Source: Faecalicatena faecalis (GTDB taxonomy: Bacteria > Bacillota > Clostridia > Lachnospirales > Lachnospiraceae). Taken from it: a stretch of 64,000 nucleotides of DNA. The stretch is from contig NZ_JABACJ020000006.1 in NCBI RefSeq assembly GCF_012524165.2, positions 62,001 through 126,000 on the forward strand, in the 5' to 3' direction. The position numbers and the translations under genes are program-made. Under the pieces are notes generated by a model. It ran no database searches and was not told where the DNA came from. It worked only from the letters and a program-made list of their open reading frames with translations. Below, piece by piece: positions 52,559 to 62,208 of the stretch (position 1 is the first letter of the stretch; every line of letters starts with the position of its first letter).

Positions 52559-53521
52559 ATGCCTCGTGACCTGAAAAATATGAAGTTCGGACTTTTAAAG
52601 GCAGTAGAGCGGACGGATCAGACTGAAAACGGGTATTATGTTTGGCGTTGCGAGTGCGAATGCGGGGGTGAGGCATTCGTCAATACGAAACGCCTGCTTA
52701 GAGGTACTGTGACCAATTGTGGATGCATTCCTAAAACGAATGCCAGAAGTGGTTCCATTGCGGAAGATTTGACAGGACAGCGCTTTGGAGAGTGGACGGT
52801 CCTGCATCGTGCCGAGAATAAAAATGGAAGAGTCATGTGGGCCTGCCGCTGCTCCTGCGGTACCGAGAAGGTCATCTCCGCACATGTCTTAAAATCCGGA
52901 AAAACAAAAAGCTGTAAGAATCCGATTCATAGACATCTATATAATCGGAAGGATCTTACGAAGCAACAATTCGGGATGCTGACGGCACTTTATCCTCTGA
53001 ATAGAAGAGATTATAAGGGCAGTGTATATTGGCATTGTCTTTGCGATTGCGGAAATACCGCAGAAGTGACAGAGGATGCTTTAGTTCGGGGAACCTGTAA
53101 GAGCTGTGGGTGTTTAAAAGAAAAAGCCCAGAAGAATATTCCTAATATGCTCCATAGAATCGACGGAACCTGTGTGGAAATTCTGGAGAGGCGGAAATAT
53201 CGGCGGGATAATACCAGTGGATTCCGGGGAATCTGCAGGAGGCGCAACGGCAGATATAGGGCTGCTATAGGATTCAAGAGAAAACAATTCTGTATCGGAA
53301 CCTACGACAGCTTTGAAGAGGCTGTAAACGCAAGGCTGGAGGCCGAGCGCTTGATTCATGATGGGTTCGTAGAGGCATATTATGTGTGGAGTCAAAAAGC
53401 CTTGGGAGAAGCCGAATGGGGAGAGGAACATCCCCTGATCTTTGAGGTAGAAAAAGTACATGGTCAATTAGAGGTCCTTACAAATATTGAAGAACTAAGA
53501 CAAGATCTGTCTGTTGAGTAA
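52559..53521 (+). CDS. Zinc-ribbon repeat protein with AP2-like DNA-binding domain
   Basis: A 320-residue protein. Three repeats of about 60 residues start with (F/L)G-x-LT/TV-L and carry CxCxCG ... CGC clusters: CECECGG/CGC (about 31-57), CRCSCG/C (about 97-120) and CLCDCG/CGC (about 162-184). Residues about 220-268 (SGFRGICRRRNGRYRAAIGF ... YDSFEEAVNARLEAE) are an AP2-like domain as in phage homing-endonuclease relatives, but there is no HNH nuclease motif. It is likely a DNA-binding regulator. Its place behind the phase-variable locus is noted, but no link is shown. Confidence 0.8.
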   Translation: MPRDLKNMKFGLLKAVERTDQTENGYYVWRCECECGGEAFVNTKRLLRGTVTNCGCIPKTNARSGSIAEDLTGQRFGEWTVLHRAENKNGRVMWACRCSCGTEKVISAHVLKSGKTKSCKNPIHRHLYNRKDLTKQQFGMLTALYPLNRRDYKGSVYWHCLCDCGNTAEVTEDALVRGTCKSCGCLKEKAQKNIPNMLHRIDGTCVEILERRKYRRDNTSGFRGICRRRNGRYRAAIGFKRKQFCIGTYDSFEEAVNARLEAERLIHDGFVEAYYVWSQKALGEAEWGEEHPLIFEVEKVHGQLEVLTNIEELRQDLSVE

Positions 53522-53645
53522 TTAGATGAGACTGCTTATGGGGATAATGTGATTCTATTTGATTAGTGCCTCATAACGGATGACAGAGTTGGTAAAGAAA
53601 AGCTAATATTGAAGATGCAGGTATGAAACTACATTACTTAGATAT

Positions 53646-53699
53646 AAAAATCTTGATTATTTCCCAGATGAGGGGACTAATTCAAGATTTTTATTTTTT
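53646..53699 (+). terminator. Terminator after the AP2-like gene
   Basis: AAAAATCTTGA (53646-53656) pairs with TCAAGATTTTT (53682-53692) over 11 bp, with CCC/GGG able to pair in the loop; then ATTTTTTA. Confidence 0.75.
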
Positions 53700-53833
53700 A
53701 TACAGTACATTTCCAAAAGGAAGTGTTTGATATATTCCACAGTCCTGATTATAATTGAGAAGTAATTAGTATGCAGCAGTCCTCTCCAATGGGATATGAA
53801 GAGGAAAAACATAAATGGTATGAGGTACATGAA

Positions 53834-54538
53834 ATGAATCAATGTAAGATCTTAATCACAGAGGATGATACAGTTCTTGCCGAGGGAGTAAAGATTAACC
53901 TGGAATTGTCCGGTTTTTCTGTCCTTATTGCACATAATATAGAAGAAGCAAAAGGATATCTTACCAGAGACACACAAAGCGGACAATTCAGTCTGTTGAT
54001 TCTGGACGTGAATCTTCCAGATGGAGATGGCATTCGGTTTGCCAGGGAGATACGTGCCAGTCTCAGTATTCCTATCATATTTTTGACAGCAAAGGATATG
54101 GATGAGGATATGATTGCCGGCTTTCAGGCGGGAGCGGATGACTATATTACGAAGCCGTTCAATGTACAGGTACTTCTTCAGCGGGTCCATGCGGTCCTTC
54201 GGAGATATCAGACAGCGGAAGACGAAGCAAAATCTATGAAAGTTGGCAATCTGGTCATTGATTTTGAAAGCTATACAGTGGAAAAAAATGGCAAGATGAT
54301 TTCTCTTACCCCGACGGAATTCAAGCTGTTGGTCAAACTTTGCCAGAATCCGGGAACCGTTCTGACCAGACAGGTCCTCTTGGAAGAATTGTGGGATAAG
54401 GATGAGAATTATGTGGATGAACATACCTTAACGATTTTTGTAAGCCGCCTGCGTGGAAAAATATCGGATGAGGAATTTACTTATATCAAGACTGTTTATG
54501 GAACGGGATACCGGTGGATCGGTGCTGAAAAAGGGTAG
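53834..54538 (+). CDS. OmpR-family response regulator
   Basis: A 234-residue regulator: receiver with acidic pocket EDD, D58 (LLILDVNLPDGDG) and K of TKPF, then a winged helix (LTPTEFKLLVKL) ending GTGYRW. GAGGT seven bases upstream supports ATG 53834 over 53771. The kinase gene follows and an ABC transporter lies beyond, the classical layout of peptide-antibiotic response modules such as BceRS or VraDE controllers. Confidence 0.9.
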   Translation: MNQCKILITEDDTVLAEGVKINLELSGFSVLIAHNIEEAKGYLTRDTQSGQFSLLILDVNLPDGDGIRFAREIRASLSIPIIFLTAKDMDEDMIAGFQAGADDYITKPFNVQVLLQRVHAVLRRYQTAEDEAKSMKVGNLVIDFESYTVEKNGKMISLTPTEFKLLVKLCQNPGTVLTRQVLLEELWDKDENYVDEHTLTIFVSRLRGKISDEEFTYIKTVYGTGYRWIGAEKG

Positions 54539-54610
54539 ATACAACACTTGACAGTTGGACCTTATGGAACATGAGTAGTTCAATAGGTAAGAGAAGGAGG
54601 TACGGGAAAC

Positions 54611-55552
54611 ATGGAGAATGGGATGGCCTTTGTAGTTGTATGTGCCGCTGCTGCGGTATTTTGTATAGTCCTGATCTGTGCAGCCATGTGGGTTCACATG
54701 AGACGAAAATACGTTGCTTTTGCAACACAAGTCTGTGATTCTATAGATATGATTTTAAAGGGAAAAGGGACTTCTGTTTTTGAACTTGAAGAGGAGACGT
54801 TACTTTCCAAAATCCAGATGAGATTGAAAAGACTTTCAGAAATCACCGAGGCCGCGGCAAGGGAAAGTGAGGACCAGAAAAAACAGGTGCAAAGTATTGT
54901 CTCTGACATTTCGCACCAGTTGAAGACACCGATCGCCAATATTACGATGTACTGTGACACTGCCCTGCGCCCCGGACTTTCAGAGGAGATGCACAAACAG
55001 TGTCTGGAGACGATGGAGAAACAGGTGAAAAGGCTGGATTCCCTGATCCAGTCTCTTGTGCAGATGTCACGTCTGGAGAACAATATTATTGAACTTCATG
55101 TGGAAGAAAATGACATTAAAGATACGTTGTTTGAAGTTGTAGAGAATGCGAGAATTAAGGCGTTGAAAAAGAATATCAGTATAGAACTGGACTGCCCCAA
55201 GGGGCTGATTCTGCGTTATGATGAAAAGTGGACAGCAGAAGCAATCTTCAATCTTGTGGATAACTCTGTCAAATATACGAATGTTGGTGGAAAAGTACTG
55301 ATTTATGTGGAGCCGATGGAGATGTATACCAGAATTACGGTGAAGGATGATGGAGTAGGAATCGCACCGGAACATATCAACGATGTGTGTAAGCGCTTTT
55401 TTAGGGAAGAGAAGGCCAATCATGTGGAAGGTGTAGGAATCGGTCTATATCTGACCCGTGAGATTATTATGAAACAGGGCGGATATCTTAAGATACAGTC
55501 AGAGGAAGGAAAGGGGACCCGGGTTCAGGTGTTTCTGTTAAGAGCCGTATGA
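54611..55552 (+). CDS. Intramembrane-sensing-type histidine kinase
   Basis: A 313-residue kinase with one N-terminal membrane helix (about 6-28) and no extracellular sensor domain. The kinase core has H102 (SDISHQLKTPIANI), N-box NLVDNSVKYT and G-boxes DDGVGI, GVGIGLYL. Kinases lacking a sensor domain usually read the state of a partner ABC transporter; the FtsX-type permease at 56413 with its large outside domain is the obvious candidate. Confidence 0.88.
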   Translation: MENGMAFVVVCAAAAVFCIVLICAAMWVHMRRKYVAFATQVCDSIDMILKGKGTSVFELEEETLLSKIQMRLKRLSEITEAAARESEDQKKQVQSIVSDISHQLKTPIANITMYCDTALRPGLSEEMHKQCLETMEKQVKRLDSLIQSLVQMSRLENNIIELHVEENDIKDTLFEVVENARIKALKKNISIELDCPKGLILRYDEKWTAEAIFNLVDNSVKYTNVGGKVLIYVEPMEMYTRITVKDDGVGIAPEHINDVCKRFFREEKANHVEGVGIGLYLTREIIMKQGGYLKIQSEEGKGTRVQVFLLRAV

Positions 55553-55561
55553 AAAGAACAA

Positions 55562-55617
55562 AAATAAAAGTTATGCACAGCCGATATTTCCGAAATGTGC
55601 ATAACTTTTATTTCTTT
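55562..55617. terminator. Strong bidirectional terminator after the kinase gene
   Basis: A perfect 18-bp stem (55562-55579 with 55596-55613) with core GTTATGCACA; T-rich flanks lie on both strands. It separates the two-component genes from the ABC genes. Confidence 0.88.
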
Positions 55618-55735
55618 AAGGAACTTTAGGGATTTCTTGTATTTTTCGAGAGGATTTTGAAACATTTCCCTGTTATCCTGTTTTCAGAACAAGGAAAGAA
55701 CAAAATCAGGAAGAATAGGAAAAGGAGAGTGTGGC

Positions 55736-56416
55736 ATGAGTATACTGAAAACAGAAAATCTTAGAAAGTATTATGGGAAAGAGCCTAATATTGTTCGTGC
55801 GCTGGATGGTGTGTCACTGGAAATAGAAGAGGGAGAATTTGTCGCAATTGTAGGTACGTCGGGCAGCGGAAAGTCTACCCTTTTGAATATGATGGGTGGC
55901 CTGGATGTTCCAACGGACGGAAAGGTCATCGTTGCGGATAAGGAGCTGTCCGGGATGGATGATGAGCAGCTCACTATTTTCCGGCGCAGGAGAATTGGAT
56001 TTGTATTTCAGAACTATAATCTGATTCCAATGTTAAATGTCTATGAAAATATCGTGCTGCCGACTTCACTGGATGGAGAAATACCAGATCAGAGCTATCT
56101 GAAAAAAATCATTTCTCTGCTTGGCCTGGAGGAAAGGTTAAAGGAGATGCCTCTGAACCTCTCGGGAGGGCAGCAGCAGAGAGTTGCGATCGCAAGGGCA
56201 CTTGCTGCAAAGCCAGCGATTATTTTAGCCGATGAACCAACGGGAAACCTGGATTCCAGGACCAGTCAGGATGTGCTCGGACTGATTAAAATGACAAGCA
56301 GACAGTTTCATCAGACCGTGGTGATGATTACACATAATGTAGAAATCGCACAGCTTGCTGACAGGACCATCCGTATTGAGGATGGAAAAATCAGGGAAAG
56401 CAGGTGGAATTCATGA
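55736..56416 (+). CDS. ABC transporter ATP-binding protein (MacB/BceA class)
   Basis: A 226-residue ATPase: Walker [10 protein letters not shown] (about residues 38-46), Q-loop [10 protein letters not shown], signature [15 protein letters not shown], Walker [12 protein letters not shown] and switch THNVE. It pairs with the permease whose start overlaps its stop as ATGA. The promoter probably lies in 55618-55735 and may be the target of the response regulator at 53834, but no clear box was found. Confidence 0.93.
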   Translation: MSILKTENLRKYYGKEPNIVRALDGVSLEIEEGEFVAIVGTSGSGKSTLLNMMGGLDVPTDGKVIVADKELSGMDDEQLTIFRRRRIGFVFQNYNLIPMLNVYENIVLPTSLDGEIPDQSYLKKIISLLGLEERLKEMPLNLSGGQQQRVAIARALAAKPAIILADEPTGNLDSRTSQDVLGLIKMTSRQFHQTVVMITHNVEIAQLADRTIRIEDGKIRESRWNS

Positions 56417-58854
56417 GTAAGTCATCAGGACAGAAACCAAAGAGGGCAGAGAAGGTAAGCTCTAATAATAATGGGAAATCCATCTGGAAACTGGCTGTCA
56501 ACAGTGTGAAAAGCAGCAGGATGCGTAATATTTTCATCGTTCTGACCATCATTCTATCTGTCAGCCTTCTGATGGTCATGGCCCTGTTCTATGCAGAGCT
56601 GGATACAGAAAATTTCCGCCAGGTGTCCAAGATGCAGCATGTCGTATACTATGGCCTGGACAAAGAGCAGATCAAAGAGCTCGCACAGGACGAAAGAACG
56701 GAATATGTGCTGGGGATGAAGCGGGGAAAGAGCGTGGAAGTAGATGGAAGGCTGCTCCAGCCCATATGTTATGACAGTTCTCCATCCAAGTCAGAAGACG
56801 TGCAGATCAGTACGATAGAACCAGTCAAAGGGACAGTGCCAGAGAAGATCGACGAGGTCACGATATCCGATGCCTTCTGTAAATTCCTGGGTATACAGGG
56901 GGAACCAGGAGAAAAAGTATCATTTACCTTCCTGGACGGTACGACCGAGGAATTTGTGATATCAGGAATCTTTCATCAGGATGGAGAGTCGAAATATTTT
57001 AGTATTGTTCTTTCAGAAGAATATGGGGAAAAGGGAGCACAGTTAAGAGATATATCCTATGACGGAATCGTCCGAATTCACGGTGCCAACAAGATGAGCC
57101 AGACCGCTTTTCTGGAGGAGATTCGTACCATAGCTTCTGATTATGGGATAGAAAGGAAAAATGTAAACGAGAACAATTATTTTCTGGACACTTTGTCTGG
57201 AGGTAAAAGACAGGTACAGCAGAACCTGATGATTATCGGTGTGGGAATCGGAATCTTGTTCGTAAGTGTACTCGTAATCTATAGTGTATTTTATCTTGCT
57301 GTGGTCGGGAGAATCCAGCAATTTGGCCAGTTACGTACAATAGGTATGACAAAACGGCAGATTCGCAGAATGGTACGCTATGAAGGGCTGGCTTTATGTA
57401 GTATTGGTATTCCAGCAGGCCTGTTGGTCGGTGGTCTCATCGGCTATCTGCTCAAGCCGGGCGGATGGAGCTGGGTGAATACATTGCTGATAGGTCTTGC
57501 TGTCACCGCGGCGGATATCATTACCGTTCTGATTTCTGTACGCAAACCAGCGGTGATTGCATCCTCAGTCTCACCTGTGGAGGCAAGCCGGTATTCAGGC
57601 GTGGATGTAAAGGAAAGTAATAAGCTTTATCGAAAGATCACGCCGCTTCATCTGGCATTGATGAACCGCAGCCGGAACCGGAAGAAGGCAGCATTGACCA
57701 TGATTTCACTGGGAGTCGGCGGAGTCTTATTTATGCTGGCAGCATTCTTTTGCACTTCCACAAGTCTGGAGGAATATGCCAGACAGGGCCCGTTCCAACA
57801 TGGGGAGTTTGTTATAGATCTTTCTTATAATATGGCTGAGACGGCAGAACATGGGATAACGGATCTGCAGATCAATAATGCCATCAATGAGGAGTTCCTG
57901 GAAAAAGTCGAATCTATTGATGGAGTGGAAAAGACAAGTGTATACCGGGAAGCGTTGATAAAATGGGAGGCACATGGTGATAACAGTGACGATAGCATGG
58001 TGGCATTCGGACCGGAAGAGGAAGCTAAGTTAAAAACCATGCTGGAATCCGGCCAGGCCGATTATGATGCTATGATGAAAGAAGACACCCTTCTGATTAC
58101 TCATAATGATTTAAATGAGGAGATATATGGGTGGAAATATCAGATTGGAGATAGAATCAGACTTAGCTGGTACGATGGACAGAAGGAGTGCGAGGAGGAA
58201 TTTACAGTTGCAGGAATTCTGGATACGGATAAGTATATAAAGTACAGTAATCAGTATGGAGACTTTGTCCTGCCAGAAGAAAAACTGGCGCAGATGACAA
58301 AGGGAATGAATCTGAACAGCCAGGTGGTTGTGAAGACGGACCGGGAGAAAGAGAAACAGATTGAAAAAGGATTGAATCAGATTCTGGAAGAATATCCTTC
58401 TTTGACGATGTCAACATTAAAGGAAAACGAGGCCATGACCGAAAATCAGTTTACCATTCTTTTTTCAGTCATGCTCGGACTCAGCATTTTCATCGTCGCA
58501 TTCAGTCTCTTAAACATGCTGAATACGCTGATTACAAATATTTTGACAAGAAAGCGCGAATTCGCCATGCTGCAGTCCGTTGGTATGACGACAAAGCAGT
58601 TGTCCCATATGATTCAGATAGAAGGGCTGATGCTGACGGCCGGAAATCTGGTCATAACGCTGGTGTTCGGAACGACAGCAGGATATGTGATGGTCAGGAT
58701 TCTACAATATTTCGGCGTCGAATATATGCACTTTCACTTCCCGGGGATTCTGTTCCTGGCATATGCGGTGGTCACCGCGATCGTACCTGTGGTCGTGTCC
58801 ACGGTGATGATAAAGGGATTCCAGAAGGAGGCACTGGTGGAGAGACTGAGGTAG
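56413..58854 (+). CDS. FtsX/MacB-type ABC permease with large extracellular domain
   Basis: An 813-residue permease. One helix near residue 45 is followed by an outside MacB-like domain (about 65-275), three helices (about 280-390) with FGQLRTIGMTKRQIRRM, a helix near 450, a second outside domain (about 470-680) and three more helices with FAMLQSVGMTTKQLSHMIQIEG. This two-half layout fits efflux or signalling permeases of antimicrobial-peptide responses. ATG 56413 (GGTGG five bases upstream) overlaps the ATPase stop and is preferred to GTG 56404. Confidence 0.9.
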   Translation: MSKSSGQKPKRAEKVSSNNNGKSIWKLAVNSVKSSRMRNIFIVLTIILSVSLLMVMALFYAELDTENFRQVSKMQHVVYYGLDKEQIKELAQDERTEYVLGMKRGKSVEVDGRLLQPICYDSSPSKSEDVQISTIEPVKGTVPEKIDEVTISDAFCKFLGIQGEPGEKVSFTFLDGTTEEFVISGIFHQDGESKYFSIVLSEEYGEKGAQLRDISYDGIVRIHGANKMSQTAFLEEIRTIASDYGIERKNVNENNYFLDTLSGGKRQVQQNLMIIGVGIGILFVSVLVIYSVFYLAVVGRIQQFGQLRTIGMTKRQIRRMVRYEGLALCSIGIPAGLLVGGLIGYLLKPGGWSWVNTLLIGLAVTAADIITVLISVRKPAVIASSVSPVEASRYSGVDVKESNKLYRKITPLHLALMNRSRNRKKAALTMISLGVGGVLFMLAAFFCTSTSLEEYARQGPFQHGEFVIDLSYNMAETAEHGITDLQINNAINEEFLEKVESIDGVEKTSVYREALIKWEAHGDNSDDSMVAFGPEEEAKLKTMLESGQADYDAMMKEDTLLITHNDLNEEIYGWKYQIGDRIRLSWYDGQKECEEEFTVAGILDTDKYIKYSNQYGDFVLPEEKLAQMTKGMNLNSQVVVKTDREKEKQIEKGLNQILEEYPSLTMSTLKENEAMTENQFTILFSVMLGLSIFIVAFSLLNMLNTLITNILTRKREFAMLQSVGMTTKQLSHMIQIEGLMLTAGNLVITLVFGTTAGYVMVRILQYFGVEYMHFHFPGILFLAYAVVTAIVPVVVSTVMIKGFQKEALVERLR

Positions 58855-58890
58855 AAAGACGGAATGAAAATAAGAGAAGATTGAGGGAGA

Positions 58891-58925
58891 AGCCGGCAGA
58901 GAGGGGAGACATCTGTCGGCTTTTT
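58891..58925 (+). terminator. Terminator after the FtsX permease gene
   Basis: AGCCGGCAGA (58891-58900) pairs with TCTGTCGGCT (58912-58921), one G-U pair, then TTTT. Confidence 0.85.
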
Positions 58926-58930
58926 CTGTT

Positions 58931-59827
58931 TCACAGAAGCTTTTTCCGAAATTTTGTAGGGCTCATCCCCGCCCACTTCCGAAAAGTCTCTGCAAAGTAG
59001 CTCGCACCACCGAACCCGACGGAGAGTGCAATCTCGGTAATCATCAGATCTGTGTTGCGCAGCAGTTCAATACTTTTATTCAGCCGGTACTGATTCAGAT
59101 ACATCGTAGGCGTCTGCGAGAAGTATCTGGAAAACAGCCGGCAGCATTTACTCTGTCCGACAGAGCCGGAGGCGGAGATGTCTGCAAGCGACAGTTTCCG
59201 GGTATAGTTTTTCTGGATAAAGCCAACCATATCTTTTGTGATCGTCAGATCGCGGTCCTGCCGGGTATCCTGGCTATCATCTGCGGGCATATTCTCATAA
59301 AGAAGCAGCCAGATGTTGGAAAATGATGACAATATTCTTAAAGGTGCTGTCCTGGTGTCTCTCTTTTCATAGAGGAACCGAATCTGGTCATATATCTCAC
59401 GCTGCCAGGACGTTTCAGAATGAAGCAGCACAAATGGCATCCGGCTGTTTCTGATCAGTGGAAGGATGAAGTCCTGCTCATAGGAAAGTGAGGAACAAAG
59501 CAGCATGGGATGGAGCAGGATGCATATAAAATCACATTCTGTCCCTGTATCTGAATATCCATAATGCATTTGTTCTGCATTCACGAAAATCCCCTCACCG
59601 CTTTTCAGGAGCAGTTTTTTCCCGTTCACATTGTACTTCATTTCCCCGGATATGACAGCAATCATCTCAATATCAGCGTGCCAGTGGTTCGGCGCGGTGA
59701 AGTTCGGGTAGTGGGAAAGAAGATCTCTGCGGATATAGATAGGATAATCCGTATGGTCATATTGTACTTTCTCCGAGTAATCCGTATTTAACTTCATAGA
59801 AATCGGCATATTTTTAAAATCTTTCAT
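58931..59827 (-). CDS. AraC-family regulator with cupin sensor domain
   Basis: A 298-residue regulator. Residues about 25-110 are an AraC-type cupin (NWHADIEMIAVISGEMKYNV), and the last 100 are two helix-turn-helices (LSLADISASGSVGQSKCCRLF, then MITEIALSVGFGGASYFAETF). It probably senses a small carbohydrate-like ligand. GGAGG six bases upstream supports ATG 59827 over 59854. It is divergent from the PHP/MATE operon and may control it through the direct repeats at 59853-59879. Confidence 0.88.
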   Translation of the reverse strand: MKDFKNMPISMKLNTDYSEKVQYDHTDYPIYIRRDLLSHYPNFTAPNHWHADIEMIAVISGEMKYNVNGKKLLLKSGEGIFVNAEQMHYGYSDTGTECDFICILLHPMLLCSSLSYEQDFILPLIRNSRMPFVLLHSETSWQREIYDQIRFLYEKRDTRTAPLRILSSFSNIWLLLYENMPADDSQDTRQDRDLTITKDMVGFIQKNYTRKLSLADISASGSVGQSKCCRLFSRYFSQTPTMYLNQYRLNKSIELLRNTDLMITEIALSVGFGGASYFAETFRKWAGMSPTKFRKKLL

Positions 59828-59852
59828 ACTGAGCCTCCATATAAAGTACTTC

Positions 59853-59901
59853 ATCTAAAAGTTATCTATCTAAAAGTTAATGCGCAGGATTGTTATATAA
59901 T
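59853..59901 (+). promoter_or_regulatory. Candidate AraC operator and promoter of the PHP operon
   Basis: ATCTAAAAGTTA occurs twice in the same direction (59853-59864 and 59868-59879), 15 bases apart. TATAAT follows at 59896-59901. The second repeat covers the -35 position and there is no good -35 hexamer, a pattern of AraC-type activation. Confidence 0.5.
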
Positions 59902-59986
59902 TTAGCAGGTATCTGATAGAAAAATAAAAAAATACATTCTATAATTATAATCTGATATCAATAAGGAGTCAATGGAGGCAGGAAGG

Positions 59987-60829
59987 ATGTTTGCAGATTA
60001 TCATGTACATACGGAGTTCAGTGACGACTCTGTCTATCCGATGGAGGATGTAGTAAAGGATGCCATAAAAATGGGACTGGAAGAGATATGTGTCACGGAC
60101 CATGTGGATTATGGGATAAAAATAGACTGGGACTGTGGAAAAGAGATCCGATACCGGAACGGTGAGCCATATGCAAATGTGGATTATCCCCGATATATGG
60201 AAGAAATCAAACGGATGAACCAGTTGTACGGTGATAGGATTCTGGTAAAACCAGGGCTGGAATTCGGAGTACAGAGGCATACGATTTCCCAGTTTGAAGT
60301 ACTGTTTCAGCGTTATCCTTTTGATTTTATTATCTTGTCTGTACATCAGGTGGATGACCAGGAATTGTGGACACAGGATTTTCAGAGAGGAAAGACGCAG
60401 CAGGAATATAATGAAAGATATTATGAGGAAATGCTGGAGGTCGTGAAACATTTTAAAAATTACAGTGTGCTTGGACATATGGACCTGATCACAAGATATG
60501 ATGAGGCTGGAATCTATCCTTTTGAAAGGGTACGGCCGATTGTAGAGGAAATTTTGAAGACAGTGATAGCGGACGGTAAGGGAATCGAAGTCAATACGTC
60601 TTCACACAGGTATGGTCTGGCAGATACGACCCCTTCCGTAGAAATCTTAAAGCTGTACCGTGAACTGGGCGGCCGCGTGATTACCATCGGCAGTGACAGC
60701 CACAAGGCAGCGCACCTGGGGGCATATATCGGGGAAACAATGAAGCTGCTAAGAGAACTGGGCTTCAGACAATACTGTACATTTGAGAAAATGAAGCCAA
60801 TCTTTCATGATCTGCAGGAACCATTATGA
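59987..60829 (+). CDS. PHP-domain phosphatase (HisJ/histidinol-phosphatase-like)
   Basis: A 280-residue PHP-fold hydrolase with metal ligands in DYHVHTEFSDDS (residues 4-15), TDHVDY, ILSVHQV, LGHMDLITR and GSDSHKA. It belongs to the HisJ-type family, which removes phosphate from L-histidinol phosphate, but no histidine genes are nearby, so another phosphoester is possible. GGAGG eight bases upstream supports ATG 59987 over 59972. The next gene overlaps its stop. Confidence 0.82.
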   Translation: MFADYHVHTEFSDDSVYPMEDVVKDAIKMGLEEICVTDHVDYGIKIDWDCGKEIRYRNGEPYANVDYPRYMEEIKRMNQLYGDRILVKPGLEFGVQRHTISQFEVLFQRYPFDFIILSVHQVDDQELWTQDFQRGKTQQEYNERYYEEMLEVVKHFKNYSVLGHMDLITRYDEAGIYPFERVRPIVEEILKTVIADGKGIEVNTSSHRYGLADTTPSVEILKLYRELGGRVITIGSDSHKAAHLGAYIGETMKLLRELGFRQYCTFEKMKPIFHDLQEPL

Positions 60830-62193
60830 GAGAGAAGGAGAACGGAAAGGTGGATCAGAAAGAGTTTCGGAAAAAGCTGCTGGCACTGGTCCTTCCCATC
60901 ACATTCCAGCAGTTCATGCTGGCGGTCGTCAGTGCCTCGGATGCGCTGATGGTCGGAGTGATCGGGCAGGATCTGCTTTCTGCGGTGTCTCTTGCAAGCC
61001 AGGTGACCTTTGTCTATAACCTGTTCCTTGCGGCGATGACGATTGGAACGAGCATTTTTGCCGCACAGTACTGGGGGAAAGGAGACCGGGATTCTATTGA
61101 GAAGATCCTGGCGATCGTACTGCGGATTTCCATGCTTGTTTCCTCTGGTTTCTTCCTGGCGGCAGTGTTCTGCCCCGGCCTGCTGATGAAGATTTTCACC
61201 TCGGATCCTGTACTCATCGGGTATGGGGCGGCGTATTTGAGAATCGCAGGGATTACCTACCTTTTGTGCGGAATCTCCCAGATCTATCTGTGCATCATGA
61301 AGAACAGTGATCTGGCATCAAAAAGTATGGTGATCGGATCTGTGACGGCGTTTTTAAATCTGATATTAAACGCTGTCCTCATCTATGGGCTGTTCGGCGC
61401 GCCGCGCATGGAGGCGGCCGGAGCGGCAGCAGCCACAGCGATTGCACGGGTGGTCGAACTGGCATGGGTCCTGGTGGAGCATGGGAAAAAGGACCGGATC
61501 AAGATTCGGTTTTCTTACTTGATCAATCAGGACCAGAGGCTGAGAAAAGACTTCTGGCATTACACACTTCCGGTTCTAGGAAATGAACTGGTATGGGGCG
61601 GGGGCTTCACGATGTATTCCGTTATTATGGGGCATCTGGGAACGGACGCAGTCGCCGCGAATTCCATAGCCAATATTGTGAAAAATCTGATTGCCAGCCT
61701 CGCAATTGGAATCGGCAACGGCGGAAGCATTCTTGTCGGAAATGAGCTTGGAGCGGGGAATCTAGACAGAGCCCGGACATATGGCGGCAGGCTGTGCCGC
61801 ATCTCAATCAAATATGGCATTGTATCCGGTGGACTGCTGCTTTTACTCAGTCCTCTGGTCCTTTCTGTAACAGACCTCTCCCCGCAGGCGGAACAATATC
61901 TACAGTGGATGCTTGTCATGTGCACCTACTATATGGTAGGAAAGTATGTTAACGGAACGACTATCGGCGGTATCTTCTGCGCAGGGGGTGATTCCAGATT
62001 TGGTCTGAAGTGCGATACGGTCACGCTCTGGTGCTTTACGGTTCCGGCCGGATTACTTGCGGCATTTGTGTTAAAATGGCCCGTGCTGCTTGTTTATTTC
62101 ATCGTGAATCTGGATGAGATCGTAAAACTTCCGGCGGTTTATCAACATTACAAAAAATATATCTGGTTGAAAGACCTGACAATAAAAGAGTAG
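60826..62193 (+). CDS. MATE-family efflux transporter
   Basis: A 455-residue protein with twelve membrane helices in two related halves, opening LALVLPITFQQFMLAVVSAS with DALMVGVIGQ, as in the NorM/DinF-like MATE exporters. It should use a sodium or proton gradient to expel a cationic compound. It is coupled to the PHP gene by ATGA overlap and followed 15 bases later by an acetyltransferase. Confidence 0.92.
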   Translation: MREKENGKVDQKEFRKKLLALVLPITFQQFMLAVVSASDALMVGVIGQDLLSAVSLASQVTFVYNLFLAAMTIGTSIFAAQYWGKGDRDSIEKILAIVLRISMLVSSGFFLAAVFCPGLLMKIFTSDPVLIGYGAAYLRIAGITYLLCGISQIYLCIMKNSDLASKSMVIGSVTAFLNLILNAVLIYGLFGAPRMEAAGAAAATAIARVVELAWVLVEHGKKDRIKIRFSYLINQDQRLRKDFWHYTLPVLGNELVWGGGFTMYSVIMGHLGTDAVAANSIANIVKNLIASLAIGIGNGGSILVGNELGAGNLDRARTYGGRLCRISIKYGIVSGGLLLLLSPLVLSVTDLSPQAEQYLQWMLVMCTYYMVGKYVNGTTIGGIFCAGGDSRFGLKCDTVTLWCFTVPAGLLAAFVLKWPVLLVYFIVNLDEIVKLPAVYQHYKKYIWLKDLTIKE

Positions 62194-62208
62194 AGGAGAA
62201 CACAAATT

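Noticed and set aside
56413..58854. Naming the permease BceB
   Set aside because: It has two large outside domains and a two-half MacB-like layout, not the ten-helix single-domain form of BceB.
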